Source: Streptomyces alboniger
GTDB lineage: Bacteria > Actinomycetota > Actinomycetes > Streptomycetales > Streptomycetaceae
DNA: 64,000 nt
NCBI RefSeq assembly: GCF_008704395.1
Contig: NZ_CP023695.1
Span: 2,542,001 to 2,606,000 of the forward strand
Direction of reading: 5' to 3'
Under the pieces are notes generated by a model. That model saw nothing but the letters and a program-made list of their open reading frames with translations, was not told the origin of the DNA and did not search any database. The position numbers and the translations under genes are program-made. Below, in pieces: positions 18,138-26,490 of this stretch. Every line of letters begins with the position of its first letter. The stretch's first letter is position 1.

Positions 18138-18365
18138 TCAAGGCACCTCCCCCCGGCTCCGGGCGTTCGCGTACGCCGTCGCCGCGCGCAGGCGCTCCGC
18201 GGCGGTCGCCGTGCGGACGGCCTCCGGGTCGCAGTCCCATTCGCGGCCGCCTCCGTAGGGGCGCAGCTGGACGTACGGGCCCTCGTGACCCATCACCCTG
18301 CCGACGCGCCCGTTGCGGGTGTCGACGACGTACGAGCCGACGGGGAGGTTCGCGGGAAGGTTCAC
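18138..18365 (-). CDS. small hypothetical protein
   Basis: This encodes 75 residues from a GTG at 18365 with AGGAG upstream; the GTGA overlaps the stop of the preceding gene. It looks like a small beta-barrel: LPVGSYVVDTRNGRVGRVMGHEGPYVQLRPYGGGREWDCD, then a helix. The KOW/SH3-like look is only an impression. Together with its partner it lies divergent from the HTH/DUF397 pair, an arrangement common in streptomycetes. Confidence 0.65.
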   Translation of the reverse strand: MNLPANLPVGSYVVDTRNGRVGRVMGHEGPYVQLRPYGGGREWDCDPEAVRTATAAERLRAATAYANARSRGEVP

Positions 18366-18586
18366 GGCGCACTCCTGAGCGCGGCGGCGAGGCGTGCCGC
18401 CACGTCGACGGAACATCCGCCCAATTCGATGCGCGGGCAGGGTGCCTCCCTCGCGATCGTCGCGGGGTCGATCCGCAGGGACGGCAAGGTAATTTCCGCT
18501 CGCGCGAGTGCGGCGCGCAATTCCCTCAATGTTTCCTCCGCCTGTTCGACGCATGCCACTGCGTGGCGCTTCGATTCCGCCGTCAC
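18362..18586 (-). CDS. small hypothetical protein
   Basis: This encodes 74 residues, starting MTAESKRHAVACVEQAEETL. It is predicted helical with a Leu/Ala-rich heptad-like first half and a Cys pair near PCPRIELGGCSVD. It is translationally coupled to the 75-residue gene (GTGA overlap). The divergent start faces the HTH gene at 18702 across about 115 bp. Function unknown; the pairing with an HTH/DUF397 module suggests a regulatory accessory role. Confidence 0.6.
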   Translation of the reverse strand: MTAESKRHAVACVEQAEETLRELRAALARAEITLPSLRIDPATIAREAPCPRIELGGCSVDVAARLAAALRSAP

Positions 18587-18701
18587 GTGACTCCCCTTCG
18601 CTTCCGGATTTCACTCTTCGCACCCCTACGGTGACGCCCGGCGCCTACACTCGGCAGGGGTCTGCCCGCTACAACTGCGGGGCAGTGGAAGGCGGTTGGC
18701 C

Positions 18702-19535
18702 GTGGCCAATGGTTCACGACAGGCGGCGTGGGAGTTCTTCGGCGCGGAGCTGAAGCGGCGCCGCGAGGAGGCCGGGATGACCCAGTCGGCGCTGGGTACG
18801 CTGGTTTTCGTCTCCGGCGGTTACATCGGCCAATTCGAACAGGCTATTCGGAAACCGCAGTTGGATGTGGCGCAGCGGATCGACCAGGTTCTACAAACCG
18901 GCGGCATTTTCGAGCGGATGTGCCGGAAGCTGATCGACGACAACCGCTACGCGGATTACTTCGCTGCGGTCGTGGAGCTGGAGGCGCAGGCGACGCGCAT
19001 CTGCGAGTTCGCGCCGACGCTGATTCCGGGGTTGTTGCAGACGGCCGAGTACGCCCGTGCGGTCACGGTCGCGGCCAACCCGTTCGTCACGGATGCGTAC
19101 GTGGAGGACATCGTGACGGCTCGTCTTGAACGATCAGGGATCCTCAAGGACGCTACAAGGCCCGAGTATTGGGTGGTGCTGCACGAGAACGTGCTGTACA
19201 TCCCGGTGGGTGGGCCGGCGACCATGGCGCAGCAGCTGGACCAGGTCGCGACGCTGATGCGTGAGCGGCAGGTGTTGGTGATGCTGCTTCCGTACGAGGC
19301 GGGGGCGCACGCCGCCATGCTCGGGGCGCTGAAGCTCATGGACTTCGAGGACGCACCGCCAACCGCCTATACAGAGACATCGTTTTCGGGAACCCTGCTC
19401 GACGATCCGGCAGTGGTGAAGCGCGCACAGCGCGCATACGATCTACTCAGGGGCGCCGCGCTGTCGCCGAAGGTGTCCCTCGCCCTGATCGAGTCGGCGG
19501 CTGAGGACTACAGACGATGCGCGAGTACGACCTGA
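18702..19535 (+). CDS. XRE-family regulator with DUF5753 domain (WhiJ/Scr1 type)
   Basis: This encodes 277 residues from a GTG at 18702, 9 nt after GGAAGG. The HTH is in residues 10-65 (FGAELKRRREEAGMTQSALG, VSGGYIGQFEQAIRKP). The DUF5753 region follows with FAPTLIPGLLQTAEYARAV and VLHENVLYIPVGG. Such proteins pair with small DUF397 proteins, which modulate them in development or antibiotic control in Streptomyces. The DUF397 gene here overlaps its 3' end by 19 bp. An inverted CTGCCC/GGGCAG pair at 18662-18685 could be its autoregulatory site. Confidence 0.9.
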   Translation: MANGSRQAAWEFFGAELKRRREEAGMTQSALGTLVFVSGGYIGQFEQAIRKPQLDVAQRIDQVLQTGGIFERMCRKLIDDNRYADYFAAVVELEAQATRICEFAPTLIPGLLQTAEYARAVTVAANPFVTDAYVEDIVTARLERSGILKDATRPEYWVVLHENVLYIPVGGPATMAQQLDQVATLMRERQVLVMLLPYEAGAHAAMLGALKLMDFEDAPPTAYTETSFSGTLLDDPAVVKRAQRAYDLLRGAALSPKVSLALIESAAEDYRRCASTT

Positions 19536-19807
19536 GCAACGCCCGCTGGCGCAAGAGCAGCCACAGCAACGGCGAAGGCGGCGACTGCGTCGAAGTCGCC
19601 TACGACTTCGTGGGGGCCGCCCGCTGGCGCAAGAGCAGCTACAGCAACGGCGAAGGCGGTAACTGCGTCGAGGTCGCCGACGGAGTCCCCGGCGTCGTCC
19701 CCGTAAGGGACAGCAAGGTCCCCCAGGGCCCCGCCCTGATCATCGGCGCCCCCGCCTGGCAGGCATTCCTCACCGGCACGCTCAGGTCAGTTCCACGACC
19801 AGCATGA
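19517..19807 (+). CDS. DUF397 protein with internally duplicated domain
   Basis: This encodes 96 residues. The DUF397 hallmark occurs twice: ARWRKSSHSNGEGGDCVEVA and, 26 residues later, ARWRKSSYSNGEGGNCVEVA, followed by the normal ending VPVRDSKVPQGPALII. Ordinary DUF397 proteins of about 60-70 residues have one copy. The repeat units are nearly identical at DNA level with a 78-bp offset, so the duplication is recent and in frame. It overlaps the HTH gene and is its presumed partner. Confidence 0.88.
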   Translation: MREYDLSNARWRKSSHSNGEGGDCVEVAYDFVGAARWRKSSYSNGEGGNCVEVADGVPGVVPVRDSKVPQGPALIIGAPAWQAFLTGTLRSVPRPA

Positions 19808-19997
19808 CCACCGCCCCGACCAGCACCAACACGCCCATCGCCCGCTCGATCCGGTAACCGGAGCGATTGGGTTCGGTGGCCTCGTAGTCCTTCACGAACG
19901 GCTTCTGTAGAGGACGGTTCGCCTTCCACAGAAGCCGCGGCTTCACTACTTGGACCGCCGCCACCACGATGAACACGCACAGGAACGCCACAAGCAT
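19782..19997 (-). CDS. small integral membrane protein
   Basis: This encodes 71 residues from the ATG at 19997, with a GAGAGG site upstream. It has two hydrophobic helices (MLVAFLCVFIVVAAVQVV and AMGVLVLVGAVVMLVVEL) joined by a loop with KPRLLWKANRPLQKPF and EPNRSGYRIERA. That pattern matches small DUF6199-type membrane proteins as I remember them. It converges on the DUF397 gene and their 3' ends overlap by 26 bp. Confidence 0.7.
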   Translation of the reverse strand: MLVAFLCVFIVVAAVQVVKPRLLWKANRPLQKPFVKDYEATEPNRSGYRIERAMGVLVLVGAVVMLVVELT

Positions 19998-20086
19998 GAA
20001 GGGGACCTCTCTCCAGTCCTTCCGGGCTCGCACAGCCCGGTGAAGACCACGGTGCCCCCGATCAGGTCCCTGACACGCCGCAGCTG

Positions 20087-20887
20087 TCAGGAGAAGCTGT
20101 CGGACAGCGCCTGCGTGTCGGCGTAGGACGGGATGCCCGCCGGGAGGACCGCGCCGTCCCGCACCGCCTCGGCCGCCGCGACAGCGCCCCGCAGCGCCGC
20201 GCGGAACAGCAGCGACCCGCAACTGACGCGCCGCACACCGGCCGCGGCGAGTTCGGGGAGGGACGGCCCCTCGGGCGAGTGCAGGATGTTGAGAGGTGCG
20301 GCGAACTTCGAGGCCAGCCGGGTGATGACCCGCACGTCCCGCAGGCCCGGCACGAACAGGCCGTCCGCGCCCGCCTGTTCGTACGCGGCGAGCCGGTCCT
20401 CGGTCTGCGCCGCGTGGTCCCCCGTCAGCCAGTACGTATCCGTGCGGGCGTTGATGAAGAGGCGGCCGTCCGTCGCCTCCTTCACGGCCCGGAGCACCGC
20501 GCACTGCCGTTCGAGGTCGGCGAGCGTGCCGTCCGCGCGGCCGTCCTCGATGTTCACGCCCACGATCCCCGCGTCCGCCAACTCCACCGCGAGGGCGGCC
20601 ACTTCCTCGGGGCGGTCGCTGAAGCCGCCCTCGATGTCGACGCTGACCAGGACGTCGAGGCGGGCGAGTCCGCGGGCGAGCCGGAGGGTCTCCTCGCGGG
20701 CGGCGCCCGACCCGTTCCCGTCGGGCAGCCCCGCCGCGGCGGCCACCCCGAGACTGGTCGTCCCGACCGCCCGGAACCCGGCGGCGGCCAGGGCGGCGGC
20801 CGACGCGTGGTCCCAGGCGTTGGGGAGCAGGAGGGGCGCGCCGGGCGAGCGGTGCAGGTCGCGGAAGTGCTCGTAGCGAAGTGTCAT
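20087..20887 (-). CDS. isocitrate lyase/PEP mutase superfamily protein
   Basis: This encodes 266 residues. It follows the TIM-barrel pattern of the superfamily: LLLPNAWDHASAAALAAAGF, AVGTTSLGVAAAAG, VSVDIEGGFSD, GVNIEDG and FINARTDTYW. The KKCGH motif of true isocitrate lyases is absent. Members without it include oxaloacetate hydrolases, methylisocitrate-type lyases and phosphonate enzymes. No phosphonate genes are nearby, so the reaction is open. Confidence 0.85.
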   Translation of the reverse strand: MTLRYEHFRDLHRSPGAPLLLPNAWDHASAAALAAAGFRAVGTTSLGVAAAAGLPDGNGSGAAREETLRLARGLARLDVLVSVDIEGGFSDRPEEVAALAVELADAGIVGVNIEDGRADGTLADLERQCAVLRAVKEATDGRLFINARTDTYWLTGDHAAQTEDRLAAYEQAGADGLFVPGLRDVRVITRLASKFAAPLNILHSPEGPSLPELAAAGVRRVSCGSLLFRAALRGAVAAAEAVRDGAVLPAGIPSYADTQALSDSFS

Positions 20888-20933
20888 GGCCCGACCGTAC
20901 GGGCGCGCCTCAGCGACCGGCGCCGAAACCGGC

Positions 20934-21635
20934 TCAGTAGCCGATCGTGAACCGGCGCTGGACGAACCGCGGCAGCTCCGCCTCGTCCACCAGCGCGACG
21001 GCGGCGTCCTCCACGGATATGCGGCTGCGCCCGTCCGCGTCGAGCACCGGCTGGTCGCCGCCCAGGCGGAATCTGCCGGTGCGCGGCCCGGGGGCGATGT
21101 CCTCGGCGGGACTGAAGTACGTCCACAGCCGGTTGGACATACGCAGCACGTTCAACGCGTCCCGGTGGCCGCGCACCGCCGCCGCGTAGGACCTGGGCAG
21201 CCCGAGCCGGTCGAGGCTCTCGTACAGATGCTCGTCGGAGTCGGCGTGGACCAGGCCGGGTTCGACCTCAAGGCTGCCGGCCCCGCCGATCACGATCAAC
21301 CGGACGCGGGGGTGGCTCTCCAGTGCCTTCAGCAACGCCTGCGCGGCGGTCACGAAGACCGACGGGTCGGCGACCGAACGCTCCACGGTGGCGGCGAAGT
21401 CCGCAGCGGCGTTGCCGGGCTGATAACCGCTGATCAGTACGTCCATTCCGGGCAGCGCCGCGGCGATGCCCTCGGCGTCGAACACGTCGAGGCTCCGCCA
21501 TGTGACGCCCGCCCGCTCCTCGCGGACCCGCGAGGCGTCACGGGTGAACGCCGTGACGTGGTGCCCGCGTTCGACGGCCTCGGTGACGACCCGGCTGCCA
21601 ATGGTCCCGCTCGCTCCGATGACTCCGATGTGCAT
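20934..21635 (-). CDS. NAD(P)-binding oxidoreductase (atypical SDR/NmrA-like)
   Basis: This encodes 233 residues. The N-terminal Rossmann motif is IGVIGASGTIGSRVVTEAVERGHHV, followed by AFTRDASRV, VLISGY and LIVIGGAGSLEV. It lacks the YxxxK pair of classical SDRs, as usual for NAD(P)H-binding atypical members. It is divergent from the TetR gene at 21751 across about 115 bp, so it is a probable target of that repressor. Confidence 0.83.
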   Translation of the reverse strand: MHIGVIGASGTIGSRVVTEAVERGHHVTAFTRDASRVREERAGVTWRSLDVFDAEGIAAALPGMDVLISGYQPGNAAADFAATVERSVADPSVFVTAAQALLKALESHPRVRLIVIGGAGSLEVEPGLVHADSDEHLYESLDRLGLPRSYAAAVRGHRDALNVLRMSNRLWTYFSPAEDIAPGPRTGRFRLGGDQPVLDADGRSRISVEDAAVALVDEAELPRFVQRRFTIGY

Positions 21636-21696
21636 GGCTCTCCCTCTGCTTCACGTCGTGACAGCGATGACACCACAATGGTGGTGACGCCGTGCG

Positions 21697-21719
21697 GAAA
21701 CTATACGGTGTGAAGTTTC
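21697..21719. promoter_or_regulatory. inverted repeat GAAACT-N11-AGTTTC between reductase and TetR genes
   Basis: Six-base arms at 21697-21702 and 21714-21719 with TATACGGTG between them lie in the divergent promoter region. This is a plausible TetR operator overlapping a -10-like TATACG. Confidence 0.4.
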
Positions 21720-21750
21720 AATACGCGTCACGTTTTCGAGACGCTGTACG

Positions 21751-22527
21751 GTGGCGGGTGTGGAGAGCGTGACGACAGGATGGACGAGCGGGACGGCGGG
21801 CCGCGCGAAGGGGCCGGGGCGCCGCGAGCGTCTGCGCGCCGAGACGACGGCGGAGATCAAGAAGGTCGCCCTCGAACTGATGGCCTCCGGCGGGCCCGAC
21901 GCGATCACCCTGCGGGCCATCGCGCGCGAGATGGGCATGACCGCCAACGCCATCTACGGCTACTTCGCCACCCGCGACGACCTGGTCACCGCGCTCATCA
22001 ACGACGTCTACACCGCGCTGGCCGACGCCGTGGACGCCGGCTGGGCCTCGGCCTCCGCCCAGGGCCCGGCCGACCGGATCCACGCGTGGGCGCACGCCTT
22101 CCGCGACTGGGCCCTGGCCAACCCCGAGGGCTTCCGCCTGATCTACGGCGACCCCGTCCCGGGTTACCGTGCGCCGGACGGCGGCGCGGCCCCGCAGGCC
22201 GCGCACCGGGTCTGCACCGGCCTCGCCGGTCTCGCGGACGCCGCCTGGCCCAACGCCCAACATCTCTACGCGGGCAGCGAGTTCGACTGGCCGGACTTCG
22301 ATCCCGGCCTGCTCGCCAAGGTCCGCCCGGCCTACCCGGACCTCCCGCCCGCCGCCGTGGCCCTCGCGCTGCGCATCTGGGGCCACCTGCACGGCCTGGT
22401 GTCACTGGAGATCTACGGCCACCTGCGCACCCAGACCGTCAGCCCGGACAAGTTGTTCCGCGCGGAACTGGCCGCGCTGGTGCGGTCCCTGGACCTCCAT
22501 GGCCCAAGATGCCCTCATGAAGAGTGA
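21751..22527 (+). CDS. TetR-family transcriptional regulator
   Basis: This encodes up to 258 residues from a GTG at 21751; GTGs at 21760 and 21769 are alternatives. The HTH reads ITLRAIAREMGMTANAIYGYFATRDDL, preceded by a basic arm. The C-terminal domain contains WAHAFRDWALANPEGFRLIYGDPVPGY, matching the WHG-type TetR C-terminal domain. It probably represses the divergent reductase. Its 3' end overlaps the AIM24-like gene. Confidence 0.87.
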   Translation: MAGVESVTTGWTSGTAGRAKGPGRRERLRAETTAEIKKVALELMASGGPDAITLRAIAREMGMTANAIYGYFATRDDLVTALINDVYTALADAVDAGWASASAQGPADRIHAWAHAFRDWALANPEGFRLIYGDPVPGYRAPDGGAAPQAAHRVCTGLAGLADAAWPNAQHLYAGSEFDWPDFDPGLLAKVRPAYPDLPPAAVALALRIWGHLHGLVSLEIYGHLRTQTVSPDKLFRAELAALVRSLDLHGPRCPHEE

Positions 22528-23194
22528 CTTGTTCTCCAGTGACCACATGGCGCAGCCGGCCCTCGCCCCCGGAATGACCCTCCAGAACGCCAAGTCGATC
22601 AAATACGCCGTGCACGGCGAGATGCTCGCCCGGCAGGGCGCGATGATCGCCTACCGGGGCGATCTCCAGTTCGAGCGCAAGGGTCAGGGTGTGGGCGGCC
22701 TGCTCAAGCGCGCCATGACCGGCGAGGGGCTGGCGCTGATGGCCGTGCGCGGCCAGGGCGAGGCCTGGTTCGCGCACGAGGCGCAGAACTGCTTCATCGT
22801 CGACATCGAACCGGGCGACATCCTCACGGTCAACGGCCGCAACATCCTCTGCTTCGACGCGACCCTCTCGTACGAGATCAAGACGGTGAAGGGCGCCGGC
22901 ATGACCGGAGGCGGACTGTTCAACAGTGTCTTCACGGGCTCGGGCCGCCTCGGCCTGGTCTGCGAGGGCAACCCCCTGGTGATCCCCGTCTCCCCGCAGC
23001 AGCCGGTGTACGTCGACACGGACGCGGTGGTCGGCTGGACCGCCGGCCTCTCCACGTCCCTGCACCGCTCGCAGTCCCTCGGTTCGATGATCCGGGGCGG
23101 CTCGGGCGAGGCGGTCCAGCTGATGCTCCAGGGCGAGGGACACGTCATCGTCCGCCCGAGCGAGGTGACCCCGCAGAAGGCGCAGCAGCACTGA
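22517..23194 (+). CDS. AIM24-family protein
   Basis: This encodes 225 residues from ATG 22517; an ATG at 22499 adds six residues. The single-domain beta-rich AIM24/TraT-like fold is suggested by VHGEMLARQGAMIAYRGDLQFER, LMAVRGQGEAWFAHEA, GDILTVNGRNILCFD and GGGLFNSVFTG. Family members occur across bacteria, and the eukaryotic namesake is mitochondrial; their biochemical role is unclear. It overlaps the TetR gene by 11 bp, so it is translationally coupled. Confidence 0.85.
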   Translation: MKSDLFSSDHMAQPALAPGMTLQNAKSIKYAVHGEMLARQGAMIAYRGDLQFERKGQGVGGLLKRAMTGEGLALMAVRGQGEAWFAHEAQNCFIVDIEPGDILTVNGRNILCFDATLSYEIKTVKGAGMTGGGLFNSVFTGSGRLGLVCEGNPLVIPVSPQQPVYVDTDAVVGWTAGLSTSLHRSQSLGSMIRGGSGEAVQLMLQGEGHVIVRPSEVTPQKAQQH

Positions 23195-23218
23195 GCGTGC
23201 TGCCGCGCCGAGGGCCGG

Positions 23219-24502
23219 TCAGGCGGCCTGGCGGGTCCGCTGCTCGTATCCGGCGAGGCGGACGCAGACGGTCAGGCCGTGCATGGCCTGCTCCAGGTCG
23301 GCGAGGCCGGGGTAGCTGGGGGCGATGCGGATGACGGCGTCGCGCGGGTCGTCGCCGTAGGGGTGCGTGGCGCCGGCCGGGGTGAGCACGATGCCGGCCT
23401 CCGCGGCACGGCGCACGACGTCCTTGGCGCAGCCCTCGGGGACCTGGAGGGTCACGAAGTAGCCGCCCCGGGGCGAGGTCCAGGTCGCGAGGCCGGTGCC
23501 GCCCAGCTCGGTCTCCAGGATCCGGGCGACCGTCTCGAACTTGGGCTGGAGCAGGGCGCGCTGGCGCTCCATGTGGGCCCGCACACCGTCGGCGTCCTTC
23601 AGGAACAGCGCGTGCCGCAGCTGGTTGATCTTGTCGGGGCCGATCGAGCGCTTCTGGTTGTTGGCGAGGAGCCACTTCACGTTGGCGGGCGAGGAGCCGA
23701 AGAAGGCGACGCCCGCGCCCGCGGCGGTGATCTTGGAGGTGGAGCCGAAGACGAACGCGCGGTCCGGGTTCCCGGCCTCGGCGCAGGCGCCGAGGAGGTC
23801 GGCGATCCCGGTGGGCTCGTCGGTGAGGTGGTGGACGGCGTAGGCGTTGTCCCAGAAGATCCGGAAGTCGGGGGCCGCGGTCTCCATGCGGGCGAGCCGG
23901 GCGACGGTCTCGTCGCTGTAGGAGACGCCGTCCGGGTTGCTGTACTTGGGCACGCACCAGATGCCCTTGACCGCGGGGTTCTCGGCGGCGAGCCGCTCCA
24001 CGGCGTCCATGTCCGGGCCCTGCTCGGTCATCGGCACGGGGATCATGTCGATGCCGAACCGCTCGCAGAGCGCGAAGTGCCGGTCGTAGCCGGGCACGGG
24101 GCACAGGAACGCGATGGGCTCCTGGTCCACCCAGCGGGACTCGGCGCCGGGCAGCTTCCCGAGGAGGGCGTGCACGAGGCAGTCGTGCATCAGTTCCAGG
24201 CTGGAGTTGCCGAGCGCGAGCAGCTGCCCGGCGGGCACCTGGAGCAGCTCGGCGAAGATCTCGCGCAGCTCGGGCAGCCCCTGGAGGCCGCCGTAGTTGC
24301 GTACGTCGGTGCCGTCGGCGGCGGTGTGCCGCTCACCGGGCAGGCTCAGCAGGCCCTCGCTGAGGTCGAGCTGCTCCGGTGCCGGCTTGCCCCGGGTGAG
24401 GTCGAGGGAGAGCCCGCGCGCGGCGAGGGCCTCGTAGTCCTTCCGGGCCCGCTCCAGGAGCCCGTCCAGGGCCGGGGCGTCGGGGCTCAGCTCGGTGGTC
24501 AT
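23219..24502 (-). CDS. aspartate aminotransferase-like PLP enzyme (type Ic)
   Basis: This encodes 427 residues from the ATG at 24502, with GAGAGG upstream. The fold-type I core shows LDLTRGKPAPEQLDLS, YGGLQGLPELREIF, FLCPVPGYDRHF, CVPKYSNPDGVSYS, FWDNAYAVHHL and the PLP lysine in FGSTSKITAAGAGVAF. This pattern matches the actinobacterial aspartate aminotransferase group (type Ic) rather than MocR regulators, since no HTH is present. It converges on the AIM24-like gene. Confidence 0.87.
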   Translation of the reverse strand: MTTELSPDAPALDGLLERARKDYEALAARGLSLDLTRGKPAPEQLDLSEGLLSLPGERHTAADGTDVRNYGGLQGLPELREIFAELLQVPAGQLLALGNSSLELMHDCLVHALLGKLPGAESRWVDQEPIAFLCPVPGYDRHFALCERFGIDMIPVPMTEQGPDMDAVERLAAENPAVKGIWCVPKYSNPDGVSYSDETVARLARMETAAPDFRIFWDNAYAVHHLTDEPTGIADLLGACAEAGNPDRAFVFGSTSKITAAGAGVAFFGSSPANVKWLLANNQKRSIGPDKINQLRHALFLKDADGVRAHMERQRALLQPKFETVARILETELGGTGLATWTSPRGGYFVTLQVPEGCAKDVVRRAAEAGIVLTPAGATHPYGDDPRDAVIRIAPSYPGLADLEQAMHGLTVCVRLAGYEQRTRQAA

Positions 24503-24815
24503 GGTGTTGCCTCTCGCAGGTACGGCTCGGGGGGCGCGTCGGTGGGGCCGCCACCGTGCGACCGGGATCGCTTCGTCGCGCCTGCCGAGAATACAAACCG
24601 GCCTCCCCCGCGCGCCCGGCCCGCCCGCTCCACGAGACGGGCGGCCCGGCCCGGACGAGACCGGCGGTGCCCCTGACCCGCCGGACGGCCCCACTCATCA
24701 ATGGGGGTGAAATGCCGTGTGCGGGGCCTTGACCGGCCCCCCCGCCCCTCCTATGGTCGCCACGCCACCCACGACGTAGGACGTGGGATCTCTCAAGGGA
24801 GACAAGGGAGACACC
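24503..24815. other. intergenic region between aminotransferase and ABC operon
   Basis: This is 313 bp of divergent upstream sequence. It must hold both promoters, but I see no convincing -35/-10 pair. Near its right end is a short direct repeat AAGGGAGACA (24795-24813) that includes the ribosome site of the next gene. No riboswitch-like structure or small gene was recognised. Confidence 0.5.
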
Positions 24816-26462
24816 GTGAGCGACCTGATCCCTCGAACCTCCGCGCGGCACGACCCCGGCCCGGACCGGCGGTCCTTCCTCAAGTACACCGGCGCACTGG
24901 GCGCGGCCGCCGCCGTCACCACCACGCTCTCCGCCTGTTCCTCGGGGCCCGAGTCCACCAACGAGTCCGGAGGCGGCGGCCAGGGCGGCGACTCCACGCT
25001 CACGGCCGTCATCGGCTACGGCAACGACGGCAGCTGGGACCCCACCCAGACGGCCTCCGCCTTCGCCATGGCGGGCAACGAACACATCTACGAGGGTCTG
25101 CTCGGCACCGACCCGATCACCCGTGAGCCCTATGCCGCGCTCGCCACCGAGGTCCCGGACGACCTCAAGGCGACCACGTGGCAGTTCGCCCTGCGGCCGG
25201 GCGCCAAGTGGCACGACGGGAAGCCCGTCACCGCCGACGACGTGGTGTTCGTCTTCGACCGGATCCTGGACCCGAAGACGCAGACCCTGGCCAAGGGGTT
25301 CTTCGCGAGCTGGCTGAAGGAGGTCAGGAAGGTCGACGCGACGAACGTGGAGCTGATCCTGAAGTTCCCCTTCCCCGACGGCGCCGCCCGCCTCTCCCTC
25401 GCGAAGATCATGCCGAAGCACGTCTTCTCCAAGCCCGGGGCCTGGGAGGACGCGACGAAGGGCAAGGCGGTGGGCTCCGGGCCGTACCGGCAGACCGCGC
25501 ACCACCCGAAGTCGAACACCACCTTCGAAGCCTTCGAGGACTACAACGGCCCGCGCAAGGCCGCCTTCAAGAAGATGAACTGGCTGACGATCGTGGACGC
25601 CGCGCCGCGCGTCGCGAAGATCTCCGGGGCCGGCGCGGACGCGGAGATCGCCGACAACATCCCGTACGCCAACATCGGGCAGCTCAAGAAGAGCGGCATG
25701 ACCGTCGAGGGCGGCGCCGGGATGAACAACCTCTTCCTGCTCTTCAACACCGCGCACAAGCCGTTCGACGACGTACGCGTACGCCAGGCGCTGCACTACG
25801 CCGTCGACCGCGACAAGATGATCGAGGCCGCCCTGAGGGGCCACGGCAAGGCGGCGACCTCGTTCCTCAACGAGGCCAACCCCTCCTACCGGCCCGCGAA
25901 GACCGTCTACGCGTACGACCTGGCGAAGGCGGAGAAGCTCCTGAAGGAGGCGGGGGTCGGCGATCTCAAGGTCAACCTCATGGCCGTGAACGTGAGCTGG
26001 ATCGTCGACTGCCTGCCCACCATCCAGGACGGCTGGGAGAGGATCGGCGTCGAGGTCACCCTCGACCCGCAGGAGACGACCGCCGTCTTCACCAAGCTCG
26101 ACCAGAAGAAGGACTTCCAGGTCGTCGCGGCCGCCTCGAACCCCAACCAGTTCGGGCTCGACGCCGACCTGATCATGCACTACAACTACGGCCCCGAGAA
26201 CCTCTGGATGGGCTACGCCCGCTGGGCCCGGAACCCCACCGCCAAGAAGCTCTTCAAGGACATGGCACAGGCCACCCGCGAGCCCGAGGCGAGCCGCAAG
26301 AAGGCCATGATCCAGGAGTACATCGACGTGATCGCCGAGCAGGCGGTGCTCTACCCCGTCGTACACAACGAACTCATGACGGCCTGGGACCCCAAGAAGA
26401 TCACCGGCGTCCGGGCCCAGCCGTACCCGGGGATCAACCTCCTCCAGGCCAAGTGGGCCTGA
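24816..26462 (+). CDS. peptide-type ABC transporter substrate-binding lipoprotein
   Basis: This encodes 548 residues from a GTG at 24816, 5 nt after GGGAG. The start has a twin-arginine signal (RRSFLKYTG) ending in the lipobox LSAC, so it is probably exported folded and lipidated. The family 5 (SBP_bac_5) pattern is present: YEGLLGTDPITREPYAALAT, WQFALRPGAKWHDGKPVTADDVVF, GSGPYR and VRQALHYAVDRDKMI. It opens a five-gene operon with permeases, ATPases and a DapA-like aldolase. Ligand unknown; peptides, opines or sugar acids are possible. Confidence 0.9.
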   Translation: MSDLIPRTSARHDPGPDRRSFLKYTGALGAAAAVTTTLSACSSGPESTNESGGGGQGGDSTLTAVIGYGNDGSWDPTQTASAFAMAGNEHIYEGLLGTDPITREPYAALATEVPDDLKATTWQFALRPGAKWHDGKPVTADDVVFVFDRILDPKTQTLAKGFFASWLKEVRKVDATNVELILKFPFPDGAARLSLAKIMPKHVFSKPGAWEDATKGKAVGSGPYRQTAHHPKSNTTFEAFEDYNGPRKAAFKKMNWLTIVDAAPRVAKISGAGADAEIADNIPYANIGQLKKSGMTVEGGAGMNNLFLLFNTAHKPFDDVRVRQALHYAVDRDKMIEAALRGHGKAATSFLNEANPSYRPAKTVYAYDLAKAEKLLKEAGVGDLKVNLMAVNVSWIVDCLPTIQDGWERIGVEVTLDPQETTAVFTKLDQKKDFQVVAAASNPNQFGLDADLIMHYNYGPENLWMGYARWARNPTAKKLFKDMAQATREPEASRKKAMIQEYIDVIAEQAVLYPVVHNELMTAWDPKKITGVRAQPYPGINLLQAKWA

Positions 26463-26490
26463 CGTACGACCGGTTCGGGAGGCGCACGCC

